64,000 nucleotides of DNA from assembly GCA_002430545.1 (NCBI GenBank), contig DJCM01000001.1, forward strand, positions 1-64,000, given 5' to 3'. Source of the DNA: Flavobacteriaceae bacterium UBA5950 (GTDB taxonomy: Bacteria > Bacteroidota > Bacteroidia > Flavobacteriales > Flavobacteriaceae). Below, one piece after another: positions 9,137 to 19,300 of this stretch. The notes below the pieces were generated by a model. It made no database searches and was not told the origin of the DNA. It worked only from the letters and a program-made list of their open reading frames with translations. The translations under genes and the position numbers were made by a program. How positions within the stretch are numbered: position 1 is the first letter of the stretch; every line of letters begins with the position of its first letter.

Positions 9137-10789
9137 CTAGTTTGTAAAGTACATCAATATTCCAATTACAATAGCAACCAAAACAACTGATAGCACAACA
9201 TCGATTGTGTCATAGGATCCTTTGTTTTCGAGCTTATGCTCTTTGGTGAGTGTACCAAATGATAATCCAGAAATTCTTTTATAATCTGGAGGACTAGTAG
9301 CTAAACTTACTGATATACACAGTGCTACAGAAAATAGAAACATAAATATAGCCATGTGAGCAAAATTGATTGTTGCAAAGCCATACATCAGATTGTCATG
9401 TACTGCACCTGCTGAAATATCTGCTTGATAGTATATCTCAGATGAAAGTCGCAATACAAGAAGTACCAAACCTGCAATAAGTGTAGAAATCGCAGCTTGC
9501 GCATTTACTCTTTTCCAAATGATACCAAGTAAGAAAACAGCAGTCACAGGAGGAGCGATATAGGATTGAACGTTTTGTAAATATTGATACATTACACCAC
9601 CTCCGATTCGTTCCATGATTGGAATCCAAACGATGCCCAATACAACAATAATTCCTGTTGCGATTTTTCCAGTGGTCAACAATTCTCTTTCTGACTTGTT
9701 TGGCTTTAATTTTTTATAAATATCTATTGTAAAAATTGTAGAGCAAGAGTTAAAAACTGATGCCAAAGAGCTCATAAGTGCTGCCATCAGTCCTCCAGCT
9801 ACAAGTCCTTTTAGCCCCACTGGCAGTAGCGTCTTGACAAGCATCGGAAAGGCTCGATCGGCCTTCTCAATTGCAAATACTTCAGGGTTTTGAATGTTTA
9901 GTGCAAATGCAATGATTCCAGGGATTAAAAAGATAAGGATGGGTAATAATTTCAGATAGGCTCCAAAAATGGCTCCTCTACGACCAATTTTGATGTTGTG
10001 TGCAGCGAGTGTTCTTTGCACAATATATTGGTCAGTACACCAATACCAAATTCCGACAATCGTTCCCCCTATCAACAATCCTGTCCAAGGAAAATCTGGA
10101 TCAGACATTGGTCGCCACATATTGAAATGATCAGGGCTGACAGCACGAACAGTGTCTTGCAATTCATTCCATCCCCCGACTTCTTGAAGTCCCAAGTAAG
10201 TGATGACGATTGATCCTAAAATTAGAACAATTGTCTGAAGGGTTTCTGTATAAATTACTGCTTTCATCCCTCCAATGACTGTATATATTCCAGTAAAAAC
10301 AACAACACCTATTGCTCCATACCAAAAAGGAATTCCCAATAATTCAGAAACAACGATACCACCAGCGTAGATGGTTACTGACACTTTAGTTAGTACGTAT
10401 GCAAGAAGAGAGAAAACAGACAAGAACCACCTGGATCTACTATCAAATCGCTTTTCCAAAAACTCTGGCATTGTAAAAGCACCACTTCTAATATAGAAGG
10501 GTAAAAACAGCCACCCAAGAAGGAGTACGATCCACGCGTGCAACTCGTAGTGAGCCATGGGAGTACCTGATTCAAATCCTGTACCAGCCAATCCAACTAC
10601 GTGTTCCGAACCAATGTTGGAAGCGAAAATGGAAGCCCCTATCACAAACCAGCCAACGTTTCGCCCTGCCAAAAAGTAATCTTCTGTGTTTTTATTTTTT
10701 TGTAAAACCACCCAAACAGCAACTGCAATTAGTGCCAGGAAATAGATGCTTAATACAATCCAGTCTAAAGTTTCTAATACTGAAGTCAT
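9137..10789 (-). CDS. Sodium/solute symporter (SSS family), probable xylose transporter
   Basis: Inner-membrane Na+-coupled sugar symporter of 550 residues with about 13-14 hydrophobic segments. It starts with a TM helix (LDWIVLSIYFLALIAVAVWV) and has the SSS-family patterns DYFLAGRNVGWFVIGASIFASNIG near the N-terminus and GGMKAVIYTETLQTIVLILGS in the middle. The overall look is that of SGLT-type sugar transporters. It begins 3 bases after xylose isomerase and is last in an operon with GH43, xylulokinase and xylose isomerase, which argues for xylose (or another pentose) as substrate. Specificity cannot be read from the sequence alone. Confidence 0.9.
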   Translation of the reverse strand: MTSVLETLDWIVLSIYFLALIAVAVWVVLQKNKNTEDYFLAGRNVGWFVIGASIFASNIGSEHVVGLAGTGFESGTPMAHYELHAWIVLLLGWLFLPFYIRSGAFTMPEFLEKRFDSRSRWFLSVFSLLAYVLTKVSVTIYAGGIVVSELLGIPFWYGAIGVVVFTGIYTVIGGMKAVIYTETLQTIVLILGSIVITYLGLQEVGGWNELQDTVRAVSPDHFNMWRPMSDPDFPWTGLLIGGTIVGIWYWCTDQYIVQRTLAAHNIKIGRRGAIFGAYLKLLPILIFLIPGIIAFALNIQNPEVFAIEKADRAFPMLVKTLLPVGLKGLVAGGLMAALMSSLASVFNSCSTIFTIDIYKKLKPNKSERELLTTGKIATGIIVVLGIVWIPIMERIGGGVMYQYLQNVQSYIAPPVTAVFLLGIIWKRVNAQAAISTLIAGLVLLVLRLSSEIYYQADISAGAVHDNLMYGFATINFAHMAIFMFLFSVALCISVSLATSPPDYKRISGLSFGTLTKEHKLENKGSYDTIDVVLSVVLVAIVIGILMYFTN

Positions 10790-10792
10790 AAT

Positions 10793-12109
10793 TTATATGT
10801 TTTGATTGATAATATTTTCTAGTCGTTCTTGTTTTCCACTTGTAGCTGGAATTGAATCTGTATTTAATGCTAATTTATATAAGTCTGCCAATTGTAATTT
10901 ACCTTCTTCAAAATCCCTTCCCTTTGATTGATTAAATGAATCGTATCTATGGTCTACAATTTTTGAAAAAGATGGATCGTTAATAATCTTATCAGCAGCA
11001 ATTAGTCCTCTAGCAAAGGTGTCAGCACCTCCAATATGAGCAAAAAACAAATCCTCCAAATCTGTTGAGTTACGCCTAATTTTTGCGTCAAAATTTACAC
11101 CACCACCCTGCAAGCCACCTGCTCTAAGAAAAACAATCATGGCACGAACTGCTTCCTCAATGCTGTTGGGAAATTGGTCAGTGTCCCAACCATTTTGATA
11201 ATCCCCCCTGTTGGCGTCTATACTGCCAAGCATCCCATCATTTGCAGCTACTGCCAATTCATGCTCAAAAGTGTGTTGGGCTAGTGTTGCATGGTTTACC
11301 TCAATATTCAATTTAAAATCATCTTGCAGTCCATATTTTTGAATAAACCCAATTGAAGTTGCAGCATCAAAATCATATTGGTGTTTTGATGGCTCCATTG
11401 GTTTAGGCTCGATGAAGAAAGTCCCTTTAAATCCTTGACTTCGAGCATAATCTTTAGCCATCGTTAGAAAACGAGCCATGTGAGCCAATTCTCTGCCCAT
11501 ATCGGTGTTCAACAAACTGATATATCCTTCTCTCCCACCCCAAAACACATAGTTCTCACCACCAAGGGCAATGGTCGCATCAATGGCAATTTTTACCTGT
11601 GCTCCTGCATGAGCTACAACATTGAAATCGGGGTTTGTTGCAGCGCCATTCATATATCTTGGGTTAGAAAAACAATTGGCTGTTCCCCACAATAATTTGA
11701 TGCCAGTCTCTGCTTGTTTTTCCTTGAGATAGTCAGTGATTGCAATTACTCTTTTTTCAGACGCTACCAGTGTTGATGCCTCTTGAACCAAATCATAATC
11801 ATGGAAACAGTAGTAATCAAACCCCATTTTCGAGATAAACTCAAAGGCTGCATCTGCTTTGTCTCGAGCTGCTTGAACTGGATCTGTTGACTTATCCCAT
11901 GGGAAGTTTTGTGTTCCTGCACCAAATGGGTCAGTTCCCTGGCCACAGAAGCTATGCCAATAAGCAATTGCAAATTTAAAGTGATCACGCATCGTTTTTC
12001 CAGCGACGATTTGATCAGGATTATAATATTTGAATGCAAATGGATTGTCAGATTCGCTTCCTTCGAATGGAATTTTATTTATTCCTTTAAAATATTCAAT
12101 GTTGGCCAT
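10793..12109 (-). CDS. xylA: Xylose isomerase
   Basis: Converts D-xylose to D-xylulose in the cytoplasm (EC 5.3.1.5). The 438 residues match the length of class II (long) xylose isomerases. The catalytic His/Asp region reads FHDYDLVQE (His103, Asp106). Metal ligands and the catalytic lysine are in [18 protein letters not shown] (Glu234, Lys236), followed by [16 protein letters not shown] and the C-terminal metal segment [19 protein letters not shown]. It lies between xylulokinase (14-base gap upstream) and the symporter (3-base gap downstream), so the catabolic step and import are co-expressed. Confidence 0.97.
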   Translation of the reverse strand: MANIEYFKGINKIPFEGSESDNPFAFKYYNPDQIVAGKTMRDHFKFAIAYWHSFCGQGTDPFGAGTQNFPWDKSTDPVQAARDKADAAFEFISKMGFDYYCFHDYDLVQEASTLVASEKRVIAITDYLKEKQAETGIKLLWGTANCFSNPRYMNGAATNPDFNVVAHAGAQVKIAIDATIALGGENYVFWGGREGYISLLNTDMGRELAHMARFLTMAKDYARSQGFKGTFFIEPKPMEPSKHQYDFDAATSIGFIQKYGLQDDFKLNIEVNHATLAQHTFEHELAVAANDGMLGSIDANRGDYQNGWDTDQFPNSIEEAVRAMIVFLRAGGLQGGGVNFDAKIRRNSTDLEDLFFAHIGGADTFARGLIAADKIINDPSFSKIVDHRYDSFNQSKGRDFEEGKLQLADLYKLALNTDSIPATSGKQERLENIINQNI

Positions 12110-12123
12110 TGGTTTTGGTTTTG

Positions 12124-13602
12124 TCAGTTAATCATTTTTTCAAGTTCATTCGTCCAGTTGGAAAATGCCATCTCGTATTTTGCTGCATCTTTTTCTGGTG
12201 TAAAACTCTTAAAGTAGTCATTTTTGGTACTCATTTTCACAAAAGCATCTAGGTCTTCAACATTGGTAGAAGACGCTCTTGCAGCTCCTATTGCGCCAGT
12301 GGTGTTGTACAATTGAATTTCCTTCCCAACCAATGTAGCTATTGTTTGGCTAAATACAGCAGATTGAAAAAGATTATCATTTCCAGCTTTGATTAAAGCT
12401 AAATCAAAATTGTCATCCTCAATGAATTTAATTCCATAAACAAACGAAAAGGCAATTCCTTCAAGGGTTGCTCTGTACATAGACCCGAGGTCATGCTGAT
12501 TCAGATTCAAATTAAGATATCTAGCATTTATATTCTGATTATTGAGCATCCTCTCGGCACCATTTCCAAAAGGATAAACCAGTAATCCGTCTGATCCGAT
12601 ATCCTGTTTTGTTGCCAATTGATTCATTTCCTCATAACTGTTGGCACCAGTGTTATTTTTCATCCAACGATATTGAATTCCTGCACCATTGATACAAAGC
12701 AGCTTACCAACAATAGGAGATTCTTTGGAATAGTTGATGTGAGCAAAATGGTTAATTCTTTGATGCTCTTTCGATTTCAGTTGATCTGTCAATGCATAAA
12801 CCACCCCAGATGTGCCACCAGTTGCAGCAACTTCTCCTGGATTGATAACATGCAGCGAAAAAGCATTGTTGGGTTGGTCTCCAGCGCGATATGTAATCGG
12901 CGTTCCTTCCTTTAAGCCACTTTCTTCTGCTCCCTTTTTGTTCACCAAGCATTGTGTCACAAAATTGGGAACGATTGTCGGAGTCATCGAAGAATCGATA
13001 TTATAATAATCGAAAAGCCATTGGGCAACCTCTTGGGACTTGAAATCCCAAATCGTGCCCTCAGAAAGACCATTGATCGTCGTTGTCATTTCTCCACTAA
13101 ACTTGTAAGCGATATAATCTCCTGGCAGCATGTATTTATGAATCTTTTCATAAATGTGGGGTTCATTTTCTTTGACCCACTTTAGTTTGGATGCTGTAAA
13201 GTTTGCAGGGCTATTGAGCAAGTGATCCATGCATTTTTTTGCACCCAAATCTTCATATGCTTTTTCTCCAATCGAAACTGCCCTACTGTCGCACCAAATG
13301 ATTGAATTTCTCAAACACTCACCCGATTCATCAACAACAACTAGTCCATGCATTTGATATGCAATTCCAATTCTTTGGACTTTACTAGCGTCAACCCCAC
13401 TGTTTTGCAATAATTTTTTTGTTGCACTACAAACGATTTTCCACCAATGATTTGGATCTTGCTCTGCCCACGACGACTGAACACTTATCATTTCCATTTC
13501 GTCTTTTGGTTCTTGCACAAAAGCGATTTTTTTCCCTGTAAGGGTTACAGTCAAAGCAGCTTTTACTGACGAACTTCCGATATCTAAGCCTAAACTAAAC
13601 AA
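12124..13602 (-). CDS. xylB: Xylulokinase (FGGY family)
   Basis: Phosphorylates D-xylulose to xylulose-5-phosphate, which feeds the pentose phosphate pathway. 492 residues. The N-terminal FGGY domain starts [15 protein letters not shown] (phosphate-binding loop) and carries the XylB substrate motif QMHG (83-86) and WCDSRA. The expected catalytic Asp is Asp242 in [10 protein letters not shown]. The C-terminal domain has [10 protein letters not shown] and [23 protein letters not shown]. The order GH43-xylB-xylA-symporter with 3-14 base gaps indicates a single operon. Confidence 0.95.
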   Translation of the reverse strand: MFSLGLDIGSSSVKAALTVTLTGKKIAFVQEPKDEMEMISVQSSWAEQDPNHWWKIVCSATKKLLQNSGVDASKVQRIGIAYQMHGLVVVDESGECLRNSIIWCDSRAVSIGEKAYEDLGAKKCMDHLLNSPANFTASKLKWVKENEPHIYEKIHKYMLPGDYIAYKFSGEMTTTINGLSEGTIWDFKSQEVAQWLFDYYNIDSSMTPTIVPNFVTQCLVNKKGAEESGLKEGTPITYRAGDQPNNAFSLHVINPGEVAATGGTSGVVYALTDQLKSKEHQRINHFAHINYSKESPIVGKLLCINGAGIQYRWMKNNTGANSYEEMNQLATKQDIGSDGLLVYPFGNGAERMLNNQNINARYLNLNLNQHDLGSMYRATLEGIAFSFVYGIKFIEDDNFDLALIKAGNDNLFQSAVFSQTIATLVGKEIQLYNTTGAIGAARASSTNVEDLDAFVKMSTKNDYFKSFTPEKDAAKYEMAFSNWTNELEKMIN

Positions 13603-13616
13603 TGATATAATGTTTA

Positions 13617-14726
13617 TTAAAATCTAAAATCAGAACCAAAATATGTTTTTATTGGGTCAATACTTCCATCGCTATTGTGATCAAATGAAGTAAACTTCAC
13701 ATTTCTTAGATGTGTTTTTCCTGACAATTCTGTGTCGTGATAGAAAAAATACCATTGGTCTGCAACCTTCAATGTTGAGTGATGGTTTGTCCATCCCTGT
13801 ACAGGCTCATGCATTGTTCCCTGATAGACAAATGGACCATAGGGGTTATCACTTGTTGCATATGCGATTAGATGTGTGTCTCCTGTAGAATAGGACATAT
13901 AATACACACCCTCATATTTGTGAATCCAAGGTGCTTCAAAAAAGCGACGCTCTAGGTCTTTGGTCAAAATTGGATTTCCATCTTTATCAATGATGTCGAT
14001 GGTTTGTACCTCTTCTGAAAACTCAAGCATATCATCTGACAGCTTGGCCATTCGTGGCATTATCGAAGGTGCATTTGGTACTCCCAAATCCTTCAAAGAA
14101 CCATTTTTGTCATAGGATCCATTTTCCCATCTTTGGAGTTGTCCCCCCCAAATTCCACCAAAATATATATAGGCTGAACCATCATCATCGATAAAAACAG
14201 CAGGATCAATACTGTAGCTTCCTTTCATTGGCTCGGGTTGAGGAGTAAATGGACCTTCTGGAAGATCACTAACAGCCACTCCTAACTTGAAGACATTATC
14301 CTTATCCTTGGCAGGATAATAGAGGTAATATTTTCCATTTTTAAATGCTGCGTCAGGTGCCCAAAACTTACTTTCTGCCCAATCTACATCATCAACCGAT
14401 AGTGCAACGGGGTGAACTGTTACATCACTCCCATCCAAATTCATTGATAAAACATGATAGTCAATCATATTAAAATGATTACCACTATCATCCTCAATAC
14501 CTCCAGACTCGATATCGTGTGATGCATAGATATATATTCGATCTTCAAAAATATGTGCCGAAGGGTCTGCTGTGAAGATATCAGAAACCAATGGACTGTT
14601 ATTAAAATCTGGATGTAAACTTTTCTTTTCTTCTAATTGAGCCCCTGTGTTGTTCATGCAGGAAATAATAAGAAAAAGAAAGGCGAATAAAACTAAAGGT
14701 TTTATAAAGGAAATTTTAAAAGGCAT
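13617..14726 (-). CDS. GH43 family glycosidase lipoprotein (beta-xylosidase/arabinofuranosidase type)
   Basis: Probable exo-acting enzyme that releases xylose or arabinose from oligosaccharides. 369 residues. The lipoprotein signal ends LIISC (Cys23). The five-bladed propeller motifs of GH43 are visible: general base Asp54 (TADPSAH), pKa-tuning Asp174 (SIDPAVFIDDDG) and general acid Glu264 (FFEAPWIHK). Also seen are WAPDAAFKNGKYYLYY and the late blade HHSTLKVADQWYFFYHD. There is no extra C-terminal domain. It is first in the operon with xylB, xylA and the symporter, so its product is probably xylose. The subfamily is not certain. Confidence 0.88.
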   Translation of the reverse strand: MPFKISFIKPLVLFAFLFLIISCMNNTGAQLEEKKSLHPDFNNSPLVSDIFTADPSAHIFEDRIYIYASHDIESGGIEDDSGNHFNMIDYHVLSMNLDGSDVTVHPVALSVDDVDWAESKFWAPDAAFKNGKYYLYYPAKDKDNVFKLGVAVSDLPEGPFTPQPEPMKGSYSIDPAVFIDDDGSAYIYFGGIWGGQLQRWENGSYDKNGSLKDLGVPNAPSIMPRMAKLSDDMLEFSEEVQTIDIIDKDGNPILTKDLERRFFEAPWIHKYEGVYYMSYSTGDTHLIAYATSDNPYGPFVYQGTMHEPVQGWTNHHSTLKVADQWYFFYHDTELSGKTHLRNVKFTSFDHNSDGSIDPIKTYFGSDFRF

Positions 14727-14745
14727 AGTTTGTTGTTTTAATGCA

Positions 14746-14753
14746 TAAAAGTA
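14746..14753 (-). promoter_or_regulatory. Candidate -7 box for the GH43-xylB-xylA-symporter operon
   Basis: On the minus strand this reads TACTTTTA, seven of eight matches to TAnnTTTG, 19 bases before the ATG at 14726. It is identical to the boxes before the beta-helix and regulator genes. It lies in the 108-base gap that separates the operon from the sulfatase gene, which supports a separate transcript start here. Confidence 0.3.
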
Positions 14754-14834
14754 AGTACCTATATTTTTTGATTTTATAAATATCCAACCAAAAAATGATA
14801 CAACAAATTCATATAATTATTTTATAAGACACCT

Positions 14835-16241
14835 CTAATAATGAGAAAATATATAATCAGTATTCGATAATGTAGATTGAGATTCTTTTTTGGGATTGTT
14901 CCATTTAGATGGTCTGTCAAGTGGATGCAATGTTGGCTTGATGATAGGCATCTTGTGCTGAGTAAGAACGTCATTTTGACTGGTCATCCAGTCATTGAGT
15001 ACTGACGATAATTTTTGCTTAATGGCCAATAAAGCTTCGTCCTGGGCAAGGTTGATATGTTCATAAGGATCTACTTCTAAATCGTAGAGCTCCTCAAATG
15101 GCACGTCGGCAAATTGATTAGCTCCACGCTCAATAAAATAATTTATATGTTCATTCGACCCAAGATTATCTTGAACTACTTCTTTGGCATTATAATTGAC
15201 AACATATTTATAACGATGATCACGAACAGACCTCGAGGGGAAAACATAACATTTTTGTATGTTTTGACGCGTTGCGATTCCAAAAATATAATCTCGAAAA
15301 GAAGTATTACTATTCTGTATTATAGGGATCAAGCTTTTCCCATCTAGACTCTCAATTTTTTTTCCACCTGAGACTTCAACTATCGTCGGAAGAATGTCCA
15401 CAATAGAAACGAGTTTGTCATTTGTTGTGTTGGGAGCAATAACATTGGGCCATCGTATAACCATTGGTATTTTAAGTCCCGTTTCTCGAACGCTCCATTT
15501 TCCTTTCAACCCATGATCTGAAATATATACAAATACAGACTCGTCCAAATCTGATACAGTTTCAAGCATATGTAAAACTCTGCCCAATTGAGCGTTATCA
15601 TCCTCAATATTTTGATAATACCCTGCCTTGTAAGCACCAATTTTTGAGGAGACCCTTTTTGATGTGGGGTCATAGTCCAAGGGCTTGTTGTTATAATCAT
15701 TTGATTTTGGAAATGGACCATGTGGCAAGTCAGATGAGAAAATAATGCAAAGTGGTTTTTGGGCATTGGCAATATAATCTTCAACTTTATTGATTGGAAT
15801 GCTTCTGTCACTATTGGTTGGGAAATAGCGAGTCCAATTAAAAACCGAATTTGGCTTGATGTGGCCCTTACCAGCAAGTACGACTTCATATCCTAATTCA
15901 GACATAAAATCATTGATATCCTTAACATTTCTGACAGGAAGATGGTTTGCAAAGCAACCATTTTTCATAGGATAAAGTCCTGTAAACAACTGAGATCTGC
16001 TGGGTGCACAAACCGCCTGCGTGGTGTATGCATTGGAAAAACGCAAGCCTTCCTTGACCAAACGATCAAAATTTTGTGTTTTCACTTGACTATTGCCAAA
16101 TATTTCATAATCCCAACTATTTTGATCGTCTGCGATGTAAATAAATATGTTTGGCTTTGAATGAGAAGCATATTGAGCAAACGCATTTATTGAGAGCGAA
16201 AAAAGAAGAATTAACAGTTGGTTTTTGTAAGTAGTAGCCAT
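14835..16241 (-). CDS. S1 family sulfatase (formylglycine-dependent)
   Basis: Exported sulfatase that hydrolyses sulfate esters, probably on the sugar chain targeted by this locus. 468 residues, signal peptide about 1-22 (ILLFSLSINAFAQ). The formylglycine motif is CAPSR, Cys78-Arg82, preceded by the metal-binding IADDQ (Asp38/Asp39). Other active-site segments are AGKGHIK, SDLPHGPF (His174) and YISDHGLKGKW (Asp242, His243). The overall pattern resembles the N-sulfoglucosamine-sulfohydrolase-like branch (possibly S1_8), but I cannot assign the subfamily. A Cys-type sulfatase needs a maturase encoded elsewhere; none is in this window. It is divergent from the regulator gene across 143 bases. 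Confidence 0.93.
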   Translation of the reverse strand: MATTYKNQLLILLFSLSINAFAQYASHSKPNIFIYIADDQNSWDYEIFGNSQVKTQNFDRLVKEGLRFSNAYTTQAVCAPSRSQLFTGLYPMKNGCFANHLPVRNVKDINDFMSELGYEVVLAGKGHIKPNSVFNWTRYFPTNSDRSIPINKVEDYIANAQKPLCIIFSSDLPHGPFPKSNDYNNKPLDYDPTSKRVSSKIGAYKAGYYQNIEDDNAQLGRVLHMLETVSDLDESVFVYISDHGLKGKWSVRETGLKIPMVIRWPNVIAPNTTNDKLVSIVDILPTIVEVSGGKKIESLDGKSLIPIIQNSNTSFRDYIFGIATRQNIQKCYVFPSRSVRDHRYKYVVNYNAKEVVQDNLGSNEHINYFIERGANQFADVPFEELYDLEVDPYEHINLAQDEALLAIKQKLSSVLNDWMTSQNDVLTQHKMPIIKPTLHPLDRPSKWNNPKKESQSTLSNTDYIFSHY

Positions 16242-16306
16242 CTGCAGTTTGGTTTTTAAAATTGACTAAACATAGTAATTTTAATTCATCAATTTATTTA
16301 AATTGT

Positions 16307-16314
16307 TACTTTTA
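16307..16314 (+). promoter_or_regulatory. Candidate -7 box for the hybrid two-component regulator
   Basis: TACTTTTA, one mismatch to TAnnTTTG, 70 bases before the ATG at 16385. It is the third copy of this 8-mer in promoter position within the locus. Confidence 0.28.
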
Positions 16315-16344
16315 TTTCATAGCTTGTTTGAAATAATATATTAC

Positions 16345-16360
16345 AATCAAAGTTTTGATT
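16345..16360. promoter_or_regulatory. 16-bp perfect palindrome, possible operator
   Basis: AATCAAA-GT-TTTGATT: 7-base arms that are exact reverse complements, with a 2-base centre. It lies between the candidate -7 box and the ATG of the regulator, in the 143-base divergent gap shared with the sulfatase. The size and symmetry suit a dimeric DNA-binding protein. No second copy was found upstream of the other locus genes I inspected, so the role is open. Confidence 0.3.
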
Positions 16361-16384
16361 CAATTTTTATAGTAGCTTTAGCTG

Positions 16385-19300
16385 ATGATTCGAATTGTTT
16401 TATTTACTATATCTACAGTCTTTTTTGCTCAAATTCGTGCGCAAGACCCTTCTTTTTTATTTGTAAAGACAAACCCAGATGTAGGAAATCGTGCCATAAC
16501 ATGTATGACTACTGATGCGAATAATTATATGTGGATTGGGACTTATGGTGGTGGTTTAAAGCGTTATGATGGGTTAAATGTTGAAATTTACAACCATGAT
16601 CCATTTTCTAAATCTTCTATTTCAAACTCTACAATTTATGATTTGGTTTACAAAAAAAATCAAGGTCTTTGGATTGCTACCCAAAATGGTATTAATTTTT
16701 TTAATCCCAATGACGAGTCTTTTTCATTATTTAATCCAGCTTCAGAAAGTACTTCTGTTCATGCCCTTTGCGAAATAGATAACGACGTTCTGGTGGTAGG
16801 AACACATCAAAAAGGTATCTATTTTTTTAATACAAAAAATAAAGTATTTGATAAAATTAGCATCCCAGATTCGATTGATGAAAATGGACTATTAATTAAT
16901 GATATTGTCGTTGATCAATTGAAGCGCGTCTGGGTTGGTTCTAATTATGGTGTTTTTATTGTTGACAGAAATACAATGAAACTTACCAGAGCCTCATACA
17001 GGTTTACAAAAAACAAAACTCCAAACAATACCGAAGTCATGAGTCTTGGCAAAGACCATTTTGGGAATATTTGGATCGGAACAGCAGAAAACGGTCTTTT
17101 CAAAATCCTTCCAAATGGGGTGATTAGCTTTGAGGTACTGCATTACGAAATCACAAAGAAGAGGATTTTTGCAGTGCAGGAGTATAATGACAGTTACATG
17201 ATTTTGGGTACTGAAAACGATGGATTATTTGTTGTGTCATATGATGGCAAAGTGCTAAGACAGCATCTAAAAGAAAAAGAGAGTTCATTTGGAATTCAGT
17301 CCAATTCAGTATGGTCTATTCTTTGTGATGCCAGGGACCGCATTTGGTTGGGTTTTTATGACCGAGGTCTAGTGAAATTTGACCCTAATCATTTTAAATT
17401 TAAGTTTTTACAAAACAATACCCAGGACAACATTCGTCCCTTTCCATTATCAATTTCTTCGATTGTAAAAGACAATCGAGGTCGAATGTGGTTTAGTTCA
17501 GTGGATAATGGTGTATATGTTTATGACTCATTTAAAAATGAATATATCCATCTGAATGATCCCAAAAACAAGATTGCCAAGGGCTTAAGTAGTTTTGATA
17601 TCCCAAGTTTATTTATTGATAGTCAACAAAATATTTGGATTGCATCTTGGTATAATGGCTTATATCTTTTACGAAACGGAACCAAGAATTTCATAAACAT
17701 AAATACTGATTCTACTCCTCATAAATTAAAATCGAACAAGGTGGTTAGTTTTTCAGAAGATTCAAATGGAGTAATCTGGATTAGCACTTTTTCGGGGGGA
17801 TTACATTCGTTTGATATCAGTAAAAACCAGCTTATCCACTACAATGAAAAACAATTTACAGATTTTGAACTTGATCAAGGTAACATCAGAAAGGTTGCTG
17901 TTGACTCTTACGACAACGTATGGCTAGGAACGCGCAAAGGGGTTTTTAGGTATAATCCAAAAACAAAAGTGATTACTTCAATCAATGAAAAAATTCAGCG
18001 GGTCATTAAGAGTTTAAGTTCAGATTTGATTGTTTTTTCTATCTATGAGGATACAAATAATACCATTTGGATTGGAACAGACGCCTATGGATTGTTGAGC
18101 TATGCACCCAAAGAAGATAAAATCACTTGGCATGGTGATGGAAATGACATTAGAAATCTTTCAATTAACTCTATCACACAAACCTATGATGGATCATTTT
18201 GGTTAGGAACAGAAAAGGGTTTAATTCGATATGACGCCGACACAAATGATTATAGGGTTTTTGACAGGAGTGATGGGCTGTTAAATAACAACGTTAATCG
18301 CAATTCCTTTTACAATGAACAAAGCACGCTTTATTTTGGAACAATAGGTGGTATTAATTATTTTAACCCAGTTGATATTCCCCAAAATGAAAGTTTGCCA
18401 AAAGTGACCTTTCAAAAACTTAAAATTTCAAATAATGAAATAGGTATTTCAAAAAATTCTCCTCTAAAAAAATCACTCAATCAATTAGATACACTCGTGT
18501 TGAGACACAATCAATCATCATTCTCAATAGAGTACATGGGGGTTAGTCATACTCGATCGGAAAAAACCAGTTATGCATATATGCTAGAGGGTTTGGAAGA
18601 AGACTGGAACTATGTTGGTCATCAACGAATGGCAACCTTTACTAATATCAAGCCAGGGGAGTATAATTTTAAGCTTAAGGCAGCGAATAATGATGGGCTT
18701 TGGACAGAAAAATCTGAAAATATCTTTATCAAAGTATTAAGCCCTTGGTGGTTGAGTTGGTGGGCCAAACCGTTTTATATGATTAGCTTTTTATGGCTGG
18801 GATTCTACATATATAGATTAATATATTTGAGACTATCTGAAAAAAGAAAAGTAGAAATAGAGCGCGAGCAGCGAAAACAAATTGAGGAGTTACATACCAA
18901 AAAAATTCAATTTTTTACCAATATTTCACATGAGTTTAGAACCCCTTTAACACTCATTTTAAATCCCCTAGAATCACTTCTTTCTGAAAAGAAAATTATA
19001 AATCTACCTCATGAAATATTAAATAAGCACAAAACAATCCATCGAAACACAAAACGATTAAAACGACTTATTGATGAGCTCATGGATTTTAGAAAAATGC
19101 AATTTAGTGAGCTGAAGATTCGAGTACAAGAAGTTGATTTGTTTGCCATAATAGCAAATATCACATCTCACTTTAAGGAAGAGTCAAAGTATCGTAAAAT
19201 TGATTTTCAAATTGATTTCTCTGAAACTGTACCCAAAAAAATTTGGATCGATACATCAATGTTTGACAAAATACTCTTCAATTTATTGTCAAATGCTTTT

